Source of the DNA: Streptomyces sp. NBC_01237
Lineage (GTDB): Bacteria; Actinomycetota; Actinomycetes; Streptomycetales; Streptomycetaceae
Length of the DNA: 64,000 nt
Direction of reading: 5' to 3'
Assembly: GCF_035917275.1 (NCBI RefSeq)
Contig: NZ_CP108508.1
Coordinates: 7,936,001 to 8,000,000, forward strand
Positions 26,969 through 35,570 of the stretch are shown here, one piece after another. Made by a program: the position numbers and the translations under genes. The notes under the pieces were generated by a model. It worked only from the letters and a program-made list of their open reading frames with translations, ran no database searches and was not told where the DNA came from. Position 1 is the stretch's first letter, and every line of letters starts with the position of its first letter.

Positions 26969-28924
26969 TCAGGAGGGTGGGGCGGCCAGGCGTGCTTCGA
27001 GGTAGGCGGTCCAGTCGGTGGCGGCACGTCGGCGCCAGTGGGCGGCGGTGACGGGGTGGAGGCCGAGCATCGGGCCGAGGACCGCGGGGGGAAGGTCCTG
27101 GGCGAGGGTGACGAGGGCGGTGGCCCGGGCGGGCCGGCTGGGGATCTGGTGGGCGGCCAGGCGGCGGCCGAGCACGGTGGCGGAGAGGTGTTGTCCGGGG
27201 CGGCCCCCGGGAAAGAGCCAGCCCCGGGCGGTGTTCGCCGCCCAGTTGGTGGGCGGAGGCCGGTTGGCGAGGTCGGCCAGCAGGGCGCCCAGGGGAACGG
27301 GCAGGGGAATGGGGGTGCGGTCGAGGGTGAGGAAGGTGTCCTCGCCGACGGTGGTCACGGCCTGGGTGGTCAGAGCGGTGATCCGGGTCAGGTGCTGGCC
27401 GAAGAGGAGGAGGATCGCGCCGGCTCCGCGGACTTCGAGCGGCAGGTCGGTGTCGGTGAGGCACTGGTGGAGGAGTTCCCAGTGGGAGTCCTCGTCCAGC
27501 GCGACCGGGTCCTTTTTCGGCCAGTGCGGGACATGAAGGATGCGGGCGTGCCCGCGGCGGGTGGCCCAGATGACGAAGTCTCGGACGGCGAAGCGGGTGC
27601 CGGGGCTCACTGCGAGCCAGCCGTCGACCTCGTGCTGGGTCACTTCCTGCAGGGGCAGTCCGCGCGCGGTCATCGCGCTCAGGAACTCGGCGGCGCGGTT
27701 GATGCGGGCGTAGGCGCCGCGGGCCCGGAAGAGGAATCCGCCGCCGCGCAGCCGCTCGTGGCGGCGGGCTCGCGGCAGCAGCGACCAGCGCACGTAGGAG
27801 CGGAGCAGGAGGGCGTGTTCGGGGTGGCGGGCGGCAACCCGTTGGAGGTGGCGCTCGATCCGCGCGGACAGCTCGTCGCGCTCGGGCAGTACCTGGTAGG
27901 CGGTGAGGAGGCCGCGCAGGTACTCCACGGTCCGGGCGGCGGCCCGGCCTTCGGCCGCGGTGAGGTCGAGATCGGCGTGGGTGACGGGCCGGCCGGTGGC
28001 CACGAGGTCGGCGAGCAGCGGGGCGGAGCGGGAGTTGCGCAGCCAGGTCAGGACGGTGCCGGGCTCCGGGCTGTCGGCCAGGGTCGCGCGCAGGTGCGCG
28101 TACGCGCCGTCGTCAGGGACGGTGGGGAACAGTGCGGTGAGCTGGTCGTGCACCGCGCATCGGTCGCATAGCCCTTTGACCTGGTAGGAGCGGGGTTCGG
28201 CGCAGCGCGGGCAGGCATGCGGATCCGGGTGCCCGGCGCAGGGTCCGCAGACCCGGCGTCCCTTCGCGCGGGCGATGAGCACGCGGCGGCGGTCGCACCC
28301 CGGGCACGGGGCGGGATTGCGGCGGGCCTGGCGGTAGCACGGCTTGCAGACCGGCCCGAGCGGCCACCGGGCACACACCGGTGCCCGGTCCCCGCACACG
28401 GCGCACGACGCGAGCGGGCGGGGGCGGCAGTTCGCGCACGGATCCATGAGGGAGCGGTTCCCGCAGTCCGAGCAGGCCCGGCCGGTTGAGAGCTGGTCCC
28501 GGCGGCAGGGCCCGCAGGTCTTGTGGCTCGGGCGGGGCCGGGTCTCCCCGCAGGCGGTGCAGGGGCCGACGTCGGCCTGCGCGGCCAGGATGCCCTCGCA
28601 GCCGAGGCAGACCCTGCCGCCGGGCACCGCCCGGCGCAGCGGCCGGATGCGGCCGCACCGCAGGCAGGCCGGTGTCCGGACCCCGGCGACGCCCATGGCG
28701 GTGAGGGTGGTGATGAGGGCCTGGACCGACAGCGGGGCGAGGGAGGACCCGCTGACCAGCGCGTCGGGGTGCGCTGCGAGGTGAGCACGGATCCGCCCCC
28801 GGGCCGACGGGGTCAGCCCGGCCACGATCCGGGCCGCCTCGTCCGGCACGAGAGCGGGCAGGAACCGGGCGACCTGCTCCGCGAGTTCCTCCCACGAGGC
28901 CCGAGCGGGCACCGGGCCGCTCAC
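26969..28924 (-). CDS. Multi-zinc-ribbon protein with degenerate recombinase-like C terminus
   Basis: This is a 651-residue protein starting with GTG at 28924, which overlaps the XRE stop by 4 bases (GTGA). Residues 1-75 are helical. Residues 95-270 hold about ten CxxC pairs (CLRCGR, CLGCEG, CTACGE, CGPCRR, CSDCGN, CAVCGD, CKPCYR, CPGCDR, CPRCAE, CDRCAV), enough for five or more zinc ribbons. The C-terminal 250 residues resemble a phage-integrase layout (LLFGQHLTRITALT, then RATALVTLAQDLPPAVLG), but the usual HxxR and Tyr are not seen, so it is probably non-catalytic. It may be a DNA-binding partner of the recombinase, as in multi-subunit transposases. Confidence 0.75.
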   Translation of the reverse strand: MSGPVPARASWEELAEQVARFLPALVPDEAARIVAGLTPSARGRIRAHLAAHPDALVSGSSLAPLSVQALITTLTAMGVAGVRTPACLRCGRIRPLRRAVPGGRVCLGCEGILAAQADVGPCTACGETRPRPSHKTCGPCRRDQLSTGRACSDCGNRSLMDPCANCRPRPLASCAVCGDRAPVCARWPLGPVCKPCYRQARRNPAPCPGCDRRRVLIARAKGRRVCGPCAGHPDPHACPRCAEPRSYQVKGLCDRCAVHDQLTALFPTVPDDGAYAHLRATLADSPEPGTVLTWLRNSRSAPLLADLVATGRPVTHADLDLTAAEGRAAARTVEYLRGLLTAYQVLPERDELSARIERHLQRVAARHPEHALLLRSYVRWSLLPRARRHERLRGGGFLFRARGAYARINRAAEFLSAMTARGLPLQEVTQHEVDGWLAVSPGTRFAVRDFVIWATRRGHARILHVPHWPKKDPVALDEDSHWELLHQCLTDTDLPLEVRGAGAILLLFGQHLTRITALTTQAVTTVGEDTFLTLDRTPIPLPVPLGALLADLANRPPPTNWAANTARGWLFPGGRPGQHLSATVLGRRLAAHQIPSRPARATALVTLAQDLPPAVLGPMLGLHPVTAAHWRRRAATDWTAYLEARLAAPPS

Positions 28925-29253
28925 CGATCGCCCGGGCGCAGGACTCGAACACGGCGGGCAGGCGGAGCCTTCGCCGTACCCGCGTTCTCGCCGGTCGCCG
29001 TCGGCTTCGCGACCTGGACACGGGTCTCGGCTACCTCGATCAGGTCCGCCGGGGTGACGCCGAGGATGCCGCAGAGGGCGGCGAGGGTGTCCATCGAGAG
29101 GCGTTGCGGAGGTTGGGTGACCAGCCGGAACACCTGCTCTCGCGAGAGGTGGACCCCGTACTCGGCCAGCAGCGGGACCAGGTCGGTGGTCTGGTACATG
29201 TCCCGCTCCGCCATCAGCCGGCGCAGATTCCACGTGAAGCCCATCCGCTTCAT
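28921..29253 (-). CDS. XRE-family helix-turn-helix regulator
   Basis: This is a 110-residue protein starting MKRMGFTWNLRRLMAERDMY. The HTH lies in residues about 12-75 (LVPLLAEYGVHLSREQVFRL, then LAALCGILGVTPADLIE). A basic tail ends it. The start overlaps the recombinase stop by one base, and its own stop overlaps the next start (GTGA). It is therefore translationally coupled in the middle of a three-gene operon. It probably controls the operon or helps assemble a recombination complex. Confidence 0.85.
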   Translation of the reverse strand: MKRMGFTWNLRRLMAERDMYQTTDLVPLLAEYGVHLSREQVFRLVTQPPQRLSMDTLAALCGILGVTPADLIEVAETRVQVAKPTATGENAGTAKAPPARRVRVLRPGDR

Positions 29254-30374
29254 CACCGCGGCAACACCCCTCCAGCAGCAGGCTCCAGACGCCGCTGGAG
29301 CGCGGACTCGATCAGCCGGTTGCGGAACTCGTCCGACACCCACGTGTACAGGGCGGTCGTCGCCGCGTAGGAGTGCCCGACCTGCTCCTGCACGAACCGC
29401 TCCGGATACCCGAACTCGATCAGGTGCGTGATGTAGGTGTGCCGCAGGCAGTGCAGGTCCAGCTCCGCGGACAGACCAGCGTGCTCCCGCAGGACCGCGA
29501 AGATCTCGTCGAGCCGGCGTCCGCCGAGGCGGCCCCGCCGCTCCGACACCCACAGGGCCGGATGACGCCCCGGGGAGAACCCGCCCCGGACCTCCTCGAC
29601 CCACTCCAGGACGACCGGGACGATCCAGTCGAGCTCGGGCACCGTCAGCACGGTCCGCCGCTTCGGCGGACTACCCCGCGACGCCTTCCCATACCGGACT
29701 TCGAGGGCTCCAAGCCGCCCATACTGGGGCGCGCGGGGGTTGTGCCGCAGATCCGGCAGGTCGAGCATCGACGTCTCCCGGCGCCGGGTACCGTACGCGT
29801 AGACCTGCTTGACCAGCACCGAGTCCCGCCAAGCGGCCAGCACCCCCTTCCGGCCCCGCTTGCGGACCTGCTCCACCCGGTCGTCCGCTGCGTCGAAAAG
29901 CGTCTGCAGCTCGTCGTAGGTGAACGCGCGCCGGCCCGGGCGCCCCTCGTAGGCGGCGACGTGCTGGGCGGTGTTCCAGTCGTGGCACACCTGGACCGGG
30001 AACCGGCCGAACTCCTCCAGGCAGCCCGCCGCCCACCCGTACCGCGGATCGGTGACGAACGCGCAGAACAGCTCCAGGGAGCCCTGCTGCCCCCGCACCG
30101 TCGACCAGGCGAGTTCACCGCGGGAGAGCCGGACCGAGAAGTACGCCTCGACGTCCTCGGGCGTCCAGTCCCACGGATACGTGCCCGTGAACTGGGCGAA
30201 CCGGCGCACCAGGCTCAACCGGTCCACGATCGTCTTCCTCGCCAGCAGCCTGCTCCGCTGCTGGTCCTGCCACCCCCGCAGCATCGCGTCGAACATGGCG
30301 GGCTCCGGGTCCAGAGCGCGGACGTTGCCCGCGCGGACCAGCCGGATCGCACCCGGCACATCTGCCACACCCAC
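29253..30374 (-). CDS. Tyrosine site-specific recombinase
   Basis: This 373-residue integrase-type enzyme has an N-terminal core-binding (SAM-like) domain at about residues 20-120 and a C-terminal catalytic domain. The catalytic set is Arg in YAYGTRRRE (about residue 195), Lys in RYGKASRG, HxxR in LHCLRHTYITHL (about 311) and the Tyr nucleophile in ATTALYTWVS (about 341), with the GH pair just before it. All are intact, so it should be active. The GTG at 30374 has GGAGG 6 bases upstream. It leads the operon with the XRE and zinc-ribbon genes. A truncated nuclease gene ends about 160 bases upstream of its start, a possible integration target. Confidence 0.9.
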   Translation of the reverse strand: MGVADVPGAIRLVRAGNVRALDPEPAMFDAMLRGWQDQQRSRLLARKTIVDRLSLVRRFAQFTGTYPWDWTPEDVEAYFSVRLSRGELAWSTVRGQQGSLELFCAFVTDPRYGWAAGCLEEFGRFPVQVCHDWNTAQHVAAYEGRPGRRAFTYDELQTLFDAADDRVEQVRKRGRKGVLAAWRDSVLVKQVYAYGTRRRETSMLDLPDLRHNPRAPQYGRLGALEVRYGKASRGSPPKRRTVLTVPELDWIVPVVLEWVEEVRGGFSPGRHPALWVSERRGRLGGRRLDEIFAVLREHAGLSAELDLHCLRHTYITHLIEFGYPERFVQEQVGHSYAATTALYTWVSDEFRNRLIESALQRRLEPAAGGVLPR

Positions 30375-30537
30375 CCCACACCTCCGACGGTTGCACCGAA
30401 TGCAACATCGTGGCGTCAGATACACCGCCCCAGGTCCAGAACCCCACAGCGTCACCTGGACGAGCGACACCCCCGCTCCCGGCCGCCGCCGCAGGACCCG
30501 CGGACGGCGCGGAATGATGCAGCCACCCCAACTCCGC

Positions 30538-30954
30538 CTACTTGGAGTCGTACACCTCGGCGAGCGGGACGAAGTGGTCGACGTCGAGACGGGCGGCGTC
30601 GGTGATGAGCACACCGTCGTAGGCGCTGCGCCAGGACCCGCCCGTCAGCTTGCACCCCGGAGCGGCCTCCGGGGCGACGACAGCCTCGGAGAGGATGACC
30701 TCCTTACGGGTGTCACACCCGTCGGAGAGCAGGCCGCGGTTCCAGTGCTTGTACAGATCCCGCTTGTAGCCCTCCCGGTGCTCCTCCGCTACCGGGATCC
30801 GGTCGATCGCATCGAACAACGGCAACGCCGTCCGCGCAGAAGGGACCACGGGCGCGGCCTGCGGCGTGCTGGTGGCGTGAGCGGCCGGGGCGGTGGCGAG
30901 CAGAGGAAGAGCCAGAGCGAGCGCGGCCCAACCACGCATCCATTTCCTGATCAT
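30538..30954 (-). pseudogene. N-terminal half of a secreted HNH nuclease
   Basis: The frame starts at ATG 30954 with a signal peptide (GWAALALALPLLATAPAAHA) and aligns with the intact nuclease through GCDTRKEVILSEAV and LDVDHFVPLAEVYDS. It then ends abruptly with Lys and TAG at 30538. The aligned intact gene continues DSGASTWTPARREAYANDQ. So the second half is missing just after DS. The break lies 164 bases upstream of the tyrosine recombinase start. Confidence 0.8.
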
Positions 30955-31082
30955 GAAACGGGTTGTAGCGGTGCAACGGGTCCGCCCGCACGCAACCACG
31001 GATCAACTCACCCGCACGAGGCGCAGAGTTCACCCCCGAGCGCATGACCGGCTGTCGGGCGGGCGGTGCCGGGCTGCCTGGG

Positions 31083-32144
31083 TCAGGGGACGAGGCGGGC
31101 GATCAGAGCGAGGAGTACGAGTGCTCCGAGCACGATCGCGGTGATCTGCCAGGTTCGCTTCTGCGAGGGAAGCACCAGCACGTGCGGCCCCGTGGAGGCG
31201 GGGAAGACGAAGTAGACCCTGTGCGGGTGCTCCGTCACGACGACTCGTGCGAGCCGGATGTACCGGGCTGTTGCGTGACGTGCGATTTCCTGGTCGTGCG
31301 GGAGGAGCAGCGTCTTCAGGGTCGGGCCGAACGCTTTGGTGAGGTGGTCGCGCAGGGGGTCGTTGTCGGTGAGGTCCGTCGGGGTCCAGGTGCCGCGTTC
31401 GCGTACTTGTTGGCGTGCGAGGTAGGGCACGCCGTATGCGGGAAGTTTGACCTCGCCGGTGCTGGGCGTTCTGGTGATGACGCCTTCTGTCCAGGTCACG
31501 GTCCTGCCCGTGCCCGCGCAGCGCCGGTGCTGCACGGTGCCGTCGCCGTCGCAGTCGGGGCAGGAGCGGGATCCTGTGGCCTGGCAGGCGGTGCACTGGA
31601 TCCGGCCGCGGCCGCGGCATGCGGCGCATGCGGCGTCGAGGGCGCCGCACTGCCCGCACGGGACGCGCTCGTCTGTGTCCTGCGCGGAGGGGCCGGCCGG
31701 TTTGGGGGTGGGGATGCCGGTGCCGTCGCAGCGGAGGCAGCTGTCGAGGCTGCGGCATGCGCCGCAGGGGCGGTACTGCTCGCAGGGGATGTCACCTGCG
31801 CCTTTGCAGCGTTGGCAGGCAACGTTCCCGTTGCCGCAGTCACAGGACCGGGCATCGACCGACCCCCGTTGTACCAGTCTCATGGTGGTCGGCTTGGACG
31901 GATCCCGGGGCGGCGGGACCCGGCGCCGGCCGATCGTCGTGTCGTACACCGGACGGTCCGAGAGGTCGAGAGGACCAGCGTGGAAGCGCTCCGTCTCCGT
32001 GCGGGATTCGACGCACCGTACGATCCTTCCCTCCAGGAGGGGATGCCACGTGATCGCCGCGGCACCCGGCGTGCCCGACAGGGATTCCCCTCGCTTCGCG
32101 ATCTCGTCCTGCACGGCCTTGAGGACTTCCTCGTCGCTCAGCAC
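31083..32144 (-). CDS. Tail-anchored protein with DnaJ-type CxxCxGxG zinc ribbons
   Basis: This is a 353-residue protein starting with GTG at 32144, preceded by GGGGGAG; longer in-frame starts exist. Residues about 100-210 hold repeated CxxCxGxG-like units (CDCGNGNVACQRCKGAGD, CLRCDGTGI, CAACRGRGR, CTACQATGS, CPDCDGDGT), the DnaJ zinc-finger pattern, here without a J domain. A beta-rich middle domain follows. The last 25 residues (ITAIVLGALVLLALIARLVP) are a membrane anchor. It may bind unfolded protein or act in redox or chaperone work at the membrane. The gene is alone, and its terminal stop lies about 130 bases from the truncated nuclease gene. Confidence 0.75.
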   Translation of the reverse strand: MLSDEEVLKAVQDEIAKRGESLSGTPGAAAITWHPLLEGRIVRCVESRTETERFHAGPLDLSDRPVYDTTIGRRRVPPPRDPSKPTTMRLVQRGSVDARSCDCGNGNVACQRCKGAGDIPCEQYRPCGACRSLDSCLRCDGTGIPTPKPAGPSAQDTDERVPCGQCGALDAACAACRGRGRIQCTACQATGSRSCPDCDGDGTVQHRRCAGTGRTVTWTEGVITRTPSTGEVKLPAYGVPYLARQQVRERGTWTPTDLTDNDPLRDHLTKAFGPTLKTLLLPHDQEIARHATARYIRLARVVVTEHPHRVYFVFPASTGPHVLVLPSQKRTWQITAIVLGALVLLALIARLVP

Positions 32145-32338
32145 CCGTCTCCCCCACGTCCTCATCCGGTCGGCTGACAGTCCACAGCCCGCATGCGCAC
32201 AGGACAGTACCCAACCACCCACCGCGACCACGGCAGTTCACACGGAAGAGACACCAGGGAGGTGTTCACGGGTCTACTCGTCCCGCCGGGCAAACCCCAC
32301 CGCACATCCGCTCCCACATCCGCACGGGTGCGCACCCG

Positions 32339-32530
32339 TCAGGCGTTACGGGCGCTGGCGACGACCGGGGCTTCGCCGTTCTGGGCCTGCTGCGCCCGTT
32401 CCGCCATCATTTTCCTGAAGGCCGCGTTGTGGAGGTCGTAGATGGTGAGGAAGTCGTCGCCGCCGCCGTCGAGCTGTGCGAATCCGTCTGCGGCGTCCTG
32501 GGTCGTGGTGCTCCGCTTCAGGTGCTGTGC
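32339..32530 (-). CDS. Short coding-like frame without clear start
   Basis: The minus strand reads HLKRSTTTQDAADGFAQLDG, then GDDFLTIYDLHNAAFRKMMA, ending VVASARNA before TGA at 32339. The composition is coding-like, but no ATG, GTG or TTG with a ribosome site lies upstream in frame; CTG at 32524 is one option. It may be a 5'-truncated gene. The function is unknown. Confidence 0.35.
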   Translation of the reverse strand, partial: AQHLKRSTTTQDAADGFAQLDGGGDDFLTIYDLHNAAFRKMMAERAQQAQNGEAPVVASARNA

Positions 32531-32789
32531 GGACGGGTCTGAGGACGCGTCAGTGTGTGGACTCCGGATATGTGAGCGGTGGCCAGTGCAGGCCGGGAAG
32601 GGGAAGCGGATCGGCTTCAGGCACCCTGGTCACTCCCGGGGGTGAAATGGCGGGGCGTAATCCTGATTGGACGGGATCGGATCGGCTCACCGATGCGACC
32701 CTTTCGTTCGTCTCGCCTCGATCGGCCGGAGGGAGCTAAGACGGCCGCTTTCGCCCCCGATGGCCAATCAAGGGTCCCGGCAGCGACAA
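32531..32789. other. Region without a supported gene
   Basis: No gene was found. The stretch runs from the coding-like frame to the terminator of the gene at 32840. Confidence 0.35.
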
Positions 32790-32819
32790 CGCCCCGTTGG
32801 CCGTGAGGCAGACGGGGCG
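32790..32819. terminator. Terminator-like hairpin
   Basis: CGCCCCGT (32790-32797) pairs with ACGGGGCG (32812-32819) across a 14-base loop, 20 bases beyond the stop of the minus-strand gene at 32840. Confidence 0.5.
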
Positions 32820-32839
32820 CGGCGGGGCGGTGTTCGGAG

Positions 32840-33148
32840 TTAGTCGGCAATCAGCTCGTCCAGCTCGTCCTTGGTCGCTGCGCCGTGTTCGATCATGGCC
32901 CCGCACAGCAGTCCGAACAGACGACGAGGGTCACCCTTGTAGCCGCGGCGGCGTGCCGTCGAGCCGATCGTGCTGAAGAGCACACTCCGTTCCTCGCTGC
33001 CCGGCCCGAAATTGCGCAGGAAGTCGGCCATGGCGTAGCTGAGGAACCCCTGTATGTCACGCCGGGCGATCTTCTTGCTGGCATCCATCGCCGCGGTGGC
33101 CAGGGCGAAGCCGAGGACGTGAGCCCGGTCGATGTTGCTGCTGCTCAT
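32840..33148 (-). CDS. Hypothetical protein
   Basis: This is a 102-residue helical protein starting MSSSNIDRAHVLGFALATAA. It contains YAMADFLRNFGPGSEERSVL and a C-terminal RLFGLLCGAMIEHGAATKDE. It has no signal peptide. GAGAGG lies about 9 bases before the ATG. No family is recognised. It is followed by a hairpin terminator. Confidence 0.65.
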   Translation of the reverse strand: MSSSNIDRAHVLGFALATAAMDASKKIARRDIQGFLSYAMADFLRNFGPGSEERSVLFSTIGSTARRRGYKGDPRRLFGLLCGAMIEHGAATKDELDELIAD

Positions 33149-33263
33149 TACTGCTGCCTCTCGTTGGGTGGGTAGTGGCCAGCTCAGGACGCCAGGCTGA
33201 GCCATGACCGCATATTGCAGTGAATGTTCGACCTGATGGGACCGATTAAGCCCCCCCGCAGTC

Positions 33264-34544
33264 TTATGGAATTGGGGGTAGCCAAGCGGAAGGCAGGTTG
33301 ACCTCTGCAGGAGCAGGGGTGCCGACGGCAGACAGAAGCTGATGAGGAGCCGGACCGGACGCGTAGTCGAAGTTCACGGTGCTGCCGGAGAACATCGCGC
33401 CGCCGAAGTCCACCCTGCCGCCGGAGAACATCGCGTGGCCGAAGTCCACGGTGCCGCCGGAGAACGTCGCGCCGCGGAAGGCCACCCTGCTGCCGGAGAA
33501 CGTCGCACCGCCGAAGTCCACGGTGCCGCCGGAGAACATCGCGCCGCGGACCCTGCCGCCGGTGTACGCCGTGGGACCGAAGTCCACCCTGCCGCCGGAG
33601 AACGTCACGTCGATGAAGTCCACCCTGCCGCCGGAGAACGTCACGTCGCAGAAGTTCACCCTGCCGCCGGAGAACGTCACGTGGAGGAAGTCCACCCTGC
33701 TGCCGGAGAACGTCGCGCCGCCGAAGTCCACGGTGCCGCCGGAGAACATCGCGCCGCCGAAGTACACACTGCCGCCGGAGAACGTCGCGCCGCCGAAGTC
33801 CACGGTGCCGCCGGAGAACATCGCGCCGCCGAAGTTCAAGTCCACGCCGCTGTCGATGACGACTCTGGTGAGATCAAGGTTGTAGCCCTGCCACGAGCGC
33901 TGAGTGCCTTTGGGGATGCAGTAGCGATCTCCGATGAGCCGCAAGATCGTGTGCCGAACCTCGCGCAGTGCGCGGTACCGGTCTCTTTTGTCCTGATGGG
34001 CATCGCGCCGTTCCTCGGAGGGCGAGGTCCCATCAGGCAAGGGGCCGGGCAGGTCGCCGGGATCGGGAGAGAAGGGCAGGCGGAGGTAGGCGCACAGGAC
34101 GTCGATGCAGGTCTGGCGCAGGTTGTCGTCAGGGGCGTCGTCGGCAAGTCCGGCCAGGGCGTGGACGCCGCCGAGCCGGACGGCTGGGGAGTCCGAGCCG
34201 AGCTTGTCGACGGCCTGGGAGAAGCGTTCGGTATGGAGCCGGGTGGCCTCTCGGTGGGCGCCGGCTTCGTCGACGCGCTGGCGGCGGTACGCGACGACTA
34301 GGGCGACGAGCGCGCCAGCCCCGGCGACCACACCAAAGGAGAGCTTGACCAAGTCGAAGAGCGTCTTCGCGTCGAGCTTCGCGGTGGTGCCAATCTCCTT
34401 GAAGTCCAGCAGGACGACCAGTCCGTAGAAGACTCCGCCCGCGACCAAGACCGCAGCGACGAAGGTCAGAACCAGGGCGCGGCCGACCTTCCACAGCCGC
34501 AGCTCGCGTTCATTCAGTGATCGTGAACTTCGCCTGGACGTCAT
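33264..34544 (-). CDS. Membrane protein with pentapeptide-type FxGxxVDF repeats
   Basis: This 426-residue protein has two N-terminal membrane helices (LVLTFVAAVLVAGGVFYGLV at about 26-48, and VVAGAGALVALVVAYRRQ at about 72-90). Next comes a helical domain with VRLGGVHALAGLADDAPDDN and DVLCAYLRLPF, like the domain in the protein at 4756. The final third has about 17 units of about 10 residues, GGxVDFGxxTFS, a pentapeptide-like beta-helix. The layout is that of a membrane-anchored repeat protein; the function is unknown. The 3' end and flank have a duplicate at 34617-34800. Confidence 0.8.
   Translation of the reverse strand: MTSRRSSRSLNERELRLWKVGRALVLTFVAAVLVAGGVFYGLVVLLDFKEIGTTAKLDAKTLFDLVKLSFGVVAGAGALVALVVAYRRQRVDEAGAHREATRLHTERFSQAVDKLGSDSPAVRLGGVHALAGLADDAPDDNLRQTCIDVLCAYLRLPFSPDPGDLPGPLPDGTSPSEERRDAHQDKRDRYRALREVRHTILRLIGDRYCIPKGTQRSWQGYNLDLTRVVIDSGVDLNFGGAMFSGGTVDFGGATFSGGSVYFGGAMFSGGTVDFGGATFSGSRVDFLHVTFSGGRVNFCDVTFSGGRVDFIDVTFSGGRVDFGPTAYTGGRVRGAMFSGGTVDFGGATFSGSRVAFRGATFSGGTVDFGHAMFSGGRVDFGGAMFSGSTVNFDYASGPAPHQLLSAVGTPAPAEVNLPSAWLPPIP
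33342..33836 (-). repeat. 30-bp repeats coding for beta-helix units
   Basis: The unit containing GCCGCCGGAGAACATCGCG, with variants, recurs about every 30 bases over this stretch and encodes 10-residue repeat units. It is protein-coding repeat DNA, not an intergenic array. Confidence 0.7.
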
Positions 34545-34616
34545 GACGATGAAGACAGGGCGCCAAGGTCAACGGTTGCAGTCGGCAGAGGACAACCACA
34601 GGCCTTGGCCAGTACG

Positions 34617-34800
34617 ACCGGTTAAGCCCCCCAGGGTCCTATGGAGCTGGCAGTAGCCAAGCGGAAGGCAGGGTGACCTCCGCAGGAGGAGGTGTGCCGA
34701 CGGCAGCAAGAAGCCCCGGAGGAGCCGGACTGGCCGTGTTGCGGAAGTCCACGCTGCCGCCGGAGAACTCCGCGCGGTCGAAGCTCACCTCTGGGTTAGC
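34617..34800 (-). pseudogene. Truncated copy of the 3' end of the repeat-protein gene
   Basis: Minus-strand translation gives SFDRAEFSGGSVDF, then GLLAAVGTPPPAEVTLPSAW, ending at 34639. It is closely similar to the last 45 residues of the protein at 33264 (QLLSAVGTPAPAEVNLPSAW). The similarity continues past the stop into the flanking GTTAAGCCCCCC stretch, so DNA was duplicated. No 5' part or membrane domain is present. Confidence 0.75.
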
Positions 34801-34909
34801 GCAGTGCGGCTTGAGCCCTCCTCGACTGGAGTGCCGCACCTCGCTGAGACCGTCCCCGCCGAAGAGACAGTCCCCGTCAACGCACCCATGGGGTCCGGAT
34901 GCACCTCTC

Positions 34910-35071
34910 TCACCGCGTTCCCGAAGGAGCACGGCACGCCAGGAGCGCGGCGATGCCGCGTACCGACGTGATGGTCGCGCCGTCACGCTCCCGGGTCCTG
35001 ACCTTGGCGTTGATGACCGTGCCGGCTTCGGGTCCGTCGGTGATGGTGTAGCTGGCGGTCAGATCGATCAT
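34910..35071 (-). CDS. 53-residue small protein
   Basis: The ATG at 35071 gives MIDLTASYTITDGPEAGTVI, then NAKVRTRERDGATITSVRGI, ending ACRAPSGTR. A beta-rich start and short helix suggest a small folded protein. No family is recognised. It follows the gene at 35141 by 69 bases and may be cotranscribed. Confidence 0.5.
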   Translation of the reverse strand: MIDLTASYTITDGPEAGTVINAKVRTRERDGATITSVRGIAALLACRAPSGTR

Positions 35072-35140
35072 GGCGGCGTCTGCTTCCTGGTGCGCATGGC
35101 ACCGGTGGTCGGGTGGGAGGTGCGTTGGGCGTTGGCGGCG

Positions 35141-35485
35141 TCAGTACCGGTCGCATCCGGTCGCCTTCATCGCCTCTACGTAGTCGCGGCGGGCGCTCCG
35201 GGCGTCCACGAGGGTGCTGTCCGGAGCGCTGTTGCGGACCATGTACGCGCCGCTGAGGTAGTGCCTGACCCGCTGGGACGCCTCGGCCAGGGGCACCCCG
35301 ACCGTGGAGGCGTAGCGGGGGGCGAGGACGGCCACCGCGTCGCCGAGGGTGCCGTCGAATCCCGGGATGTAGTGGCCGCTGGGGTCCCGGATGTAGGTGT
35401 TGTCGTCGGGGTCGGGCGAGATGAGGGGGTGGGGTTCGCGGAGGAGCACGTCCGTGGTGGCGACTACGTGCTCGTCGTCGCTCAC
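35141..35485 (-). CDS. Hypothetical acidic protein
   Basis: From GTG at 35485 the 114 residues read MSDDEHVVATTDVLLREPHP, then PDPDDNTYIRDPSGHYIPGF, ending MKATGCDRY. The frame looks coding for about 25 further codons upstream (HGLLEEYARTGRTPTYRVDP), so the true start may lie near 35560. It has no signal peptide and no recognised family. A 9-bp inverted repeat at 35571-35591 lies just upstream. Confidence 0.55.
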   Translation of the reverse strand: MSDDEHVVATTDVLLREPHPLISPDPDDNTYIRDPSGHYIPGFDGTLGDAVAVLAPRYASTVGVPLAEASQRVRHYLSGAYMVRNSAPDSTLVDARSARRDYVEAMKATGCDRY

Positions 35486-35570
35486 CGTTCTGACGGGGTC
35501 GACCCGGTAGGTGGGGGTGCGGCCGGTCCTCGCGTATTCCTCCAGTAGCCCGTGGTCGGGGAGGATCCTG

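Noticed and set aside
33342..33836. Regularly spaced repeats that look like a CRISPR array
   Set aside because: The roughly 30-bp units have no spacers of unique sequence, and they encode protein repeats in frame.
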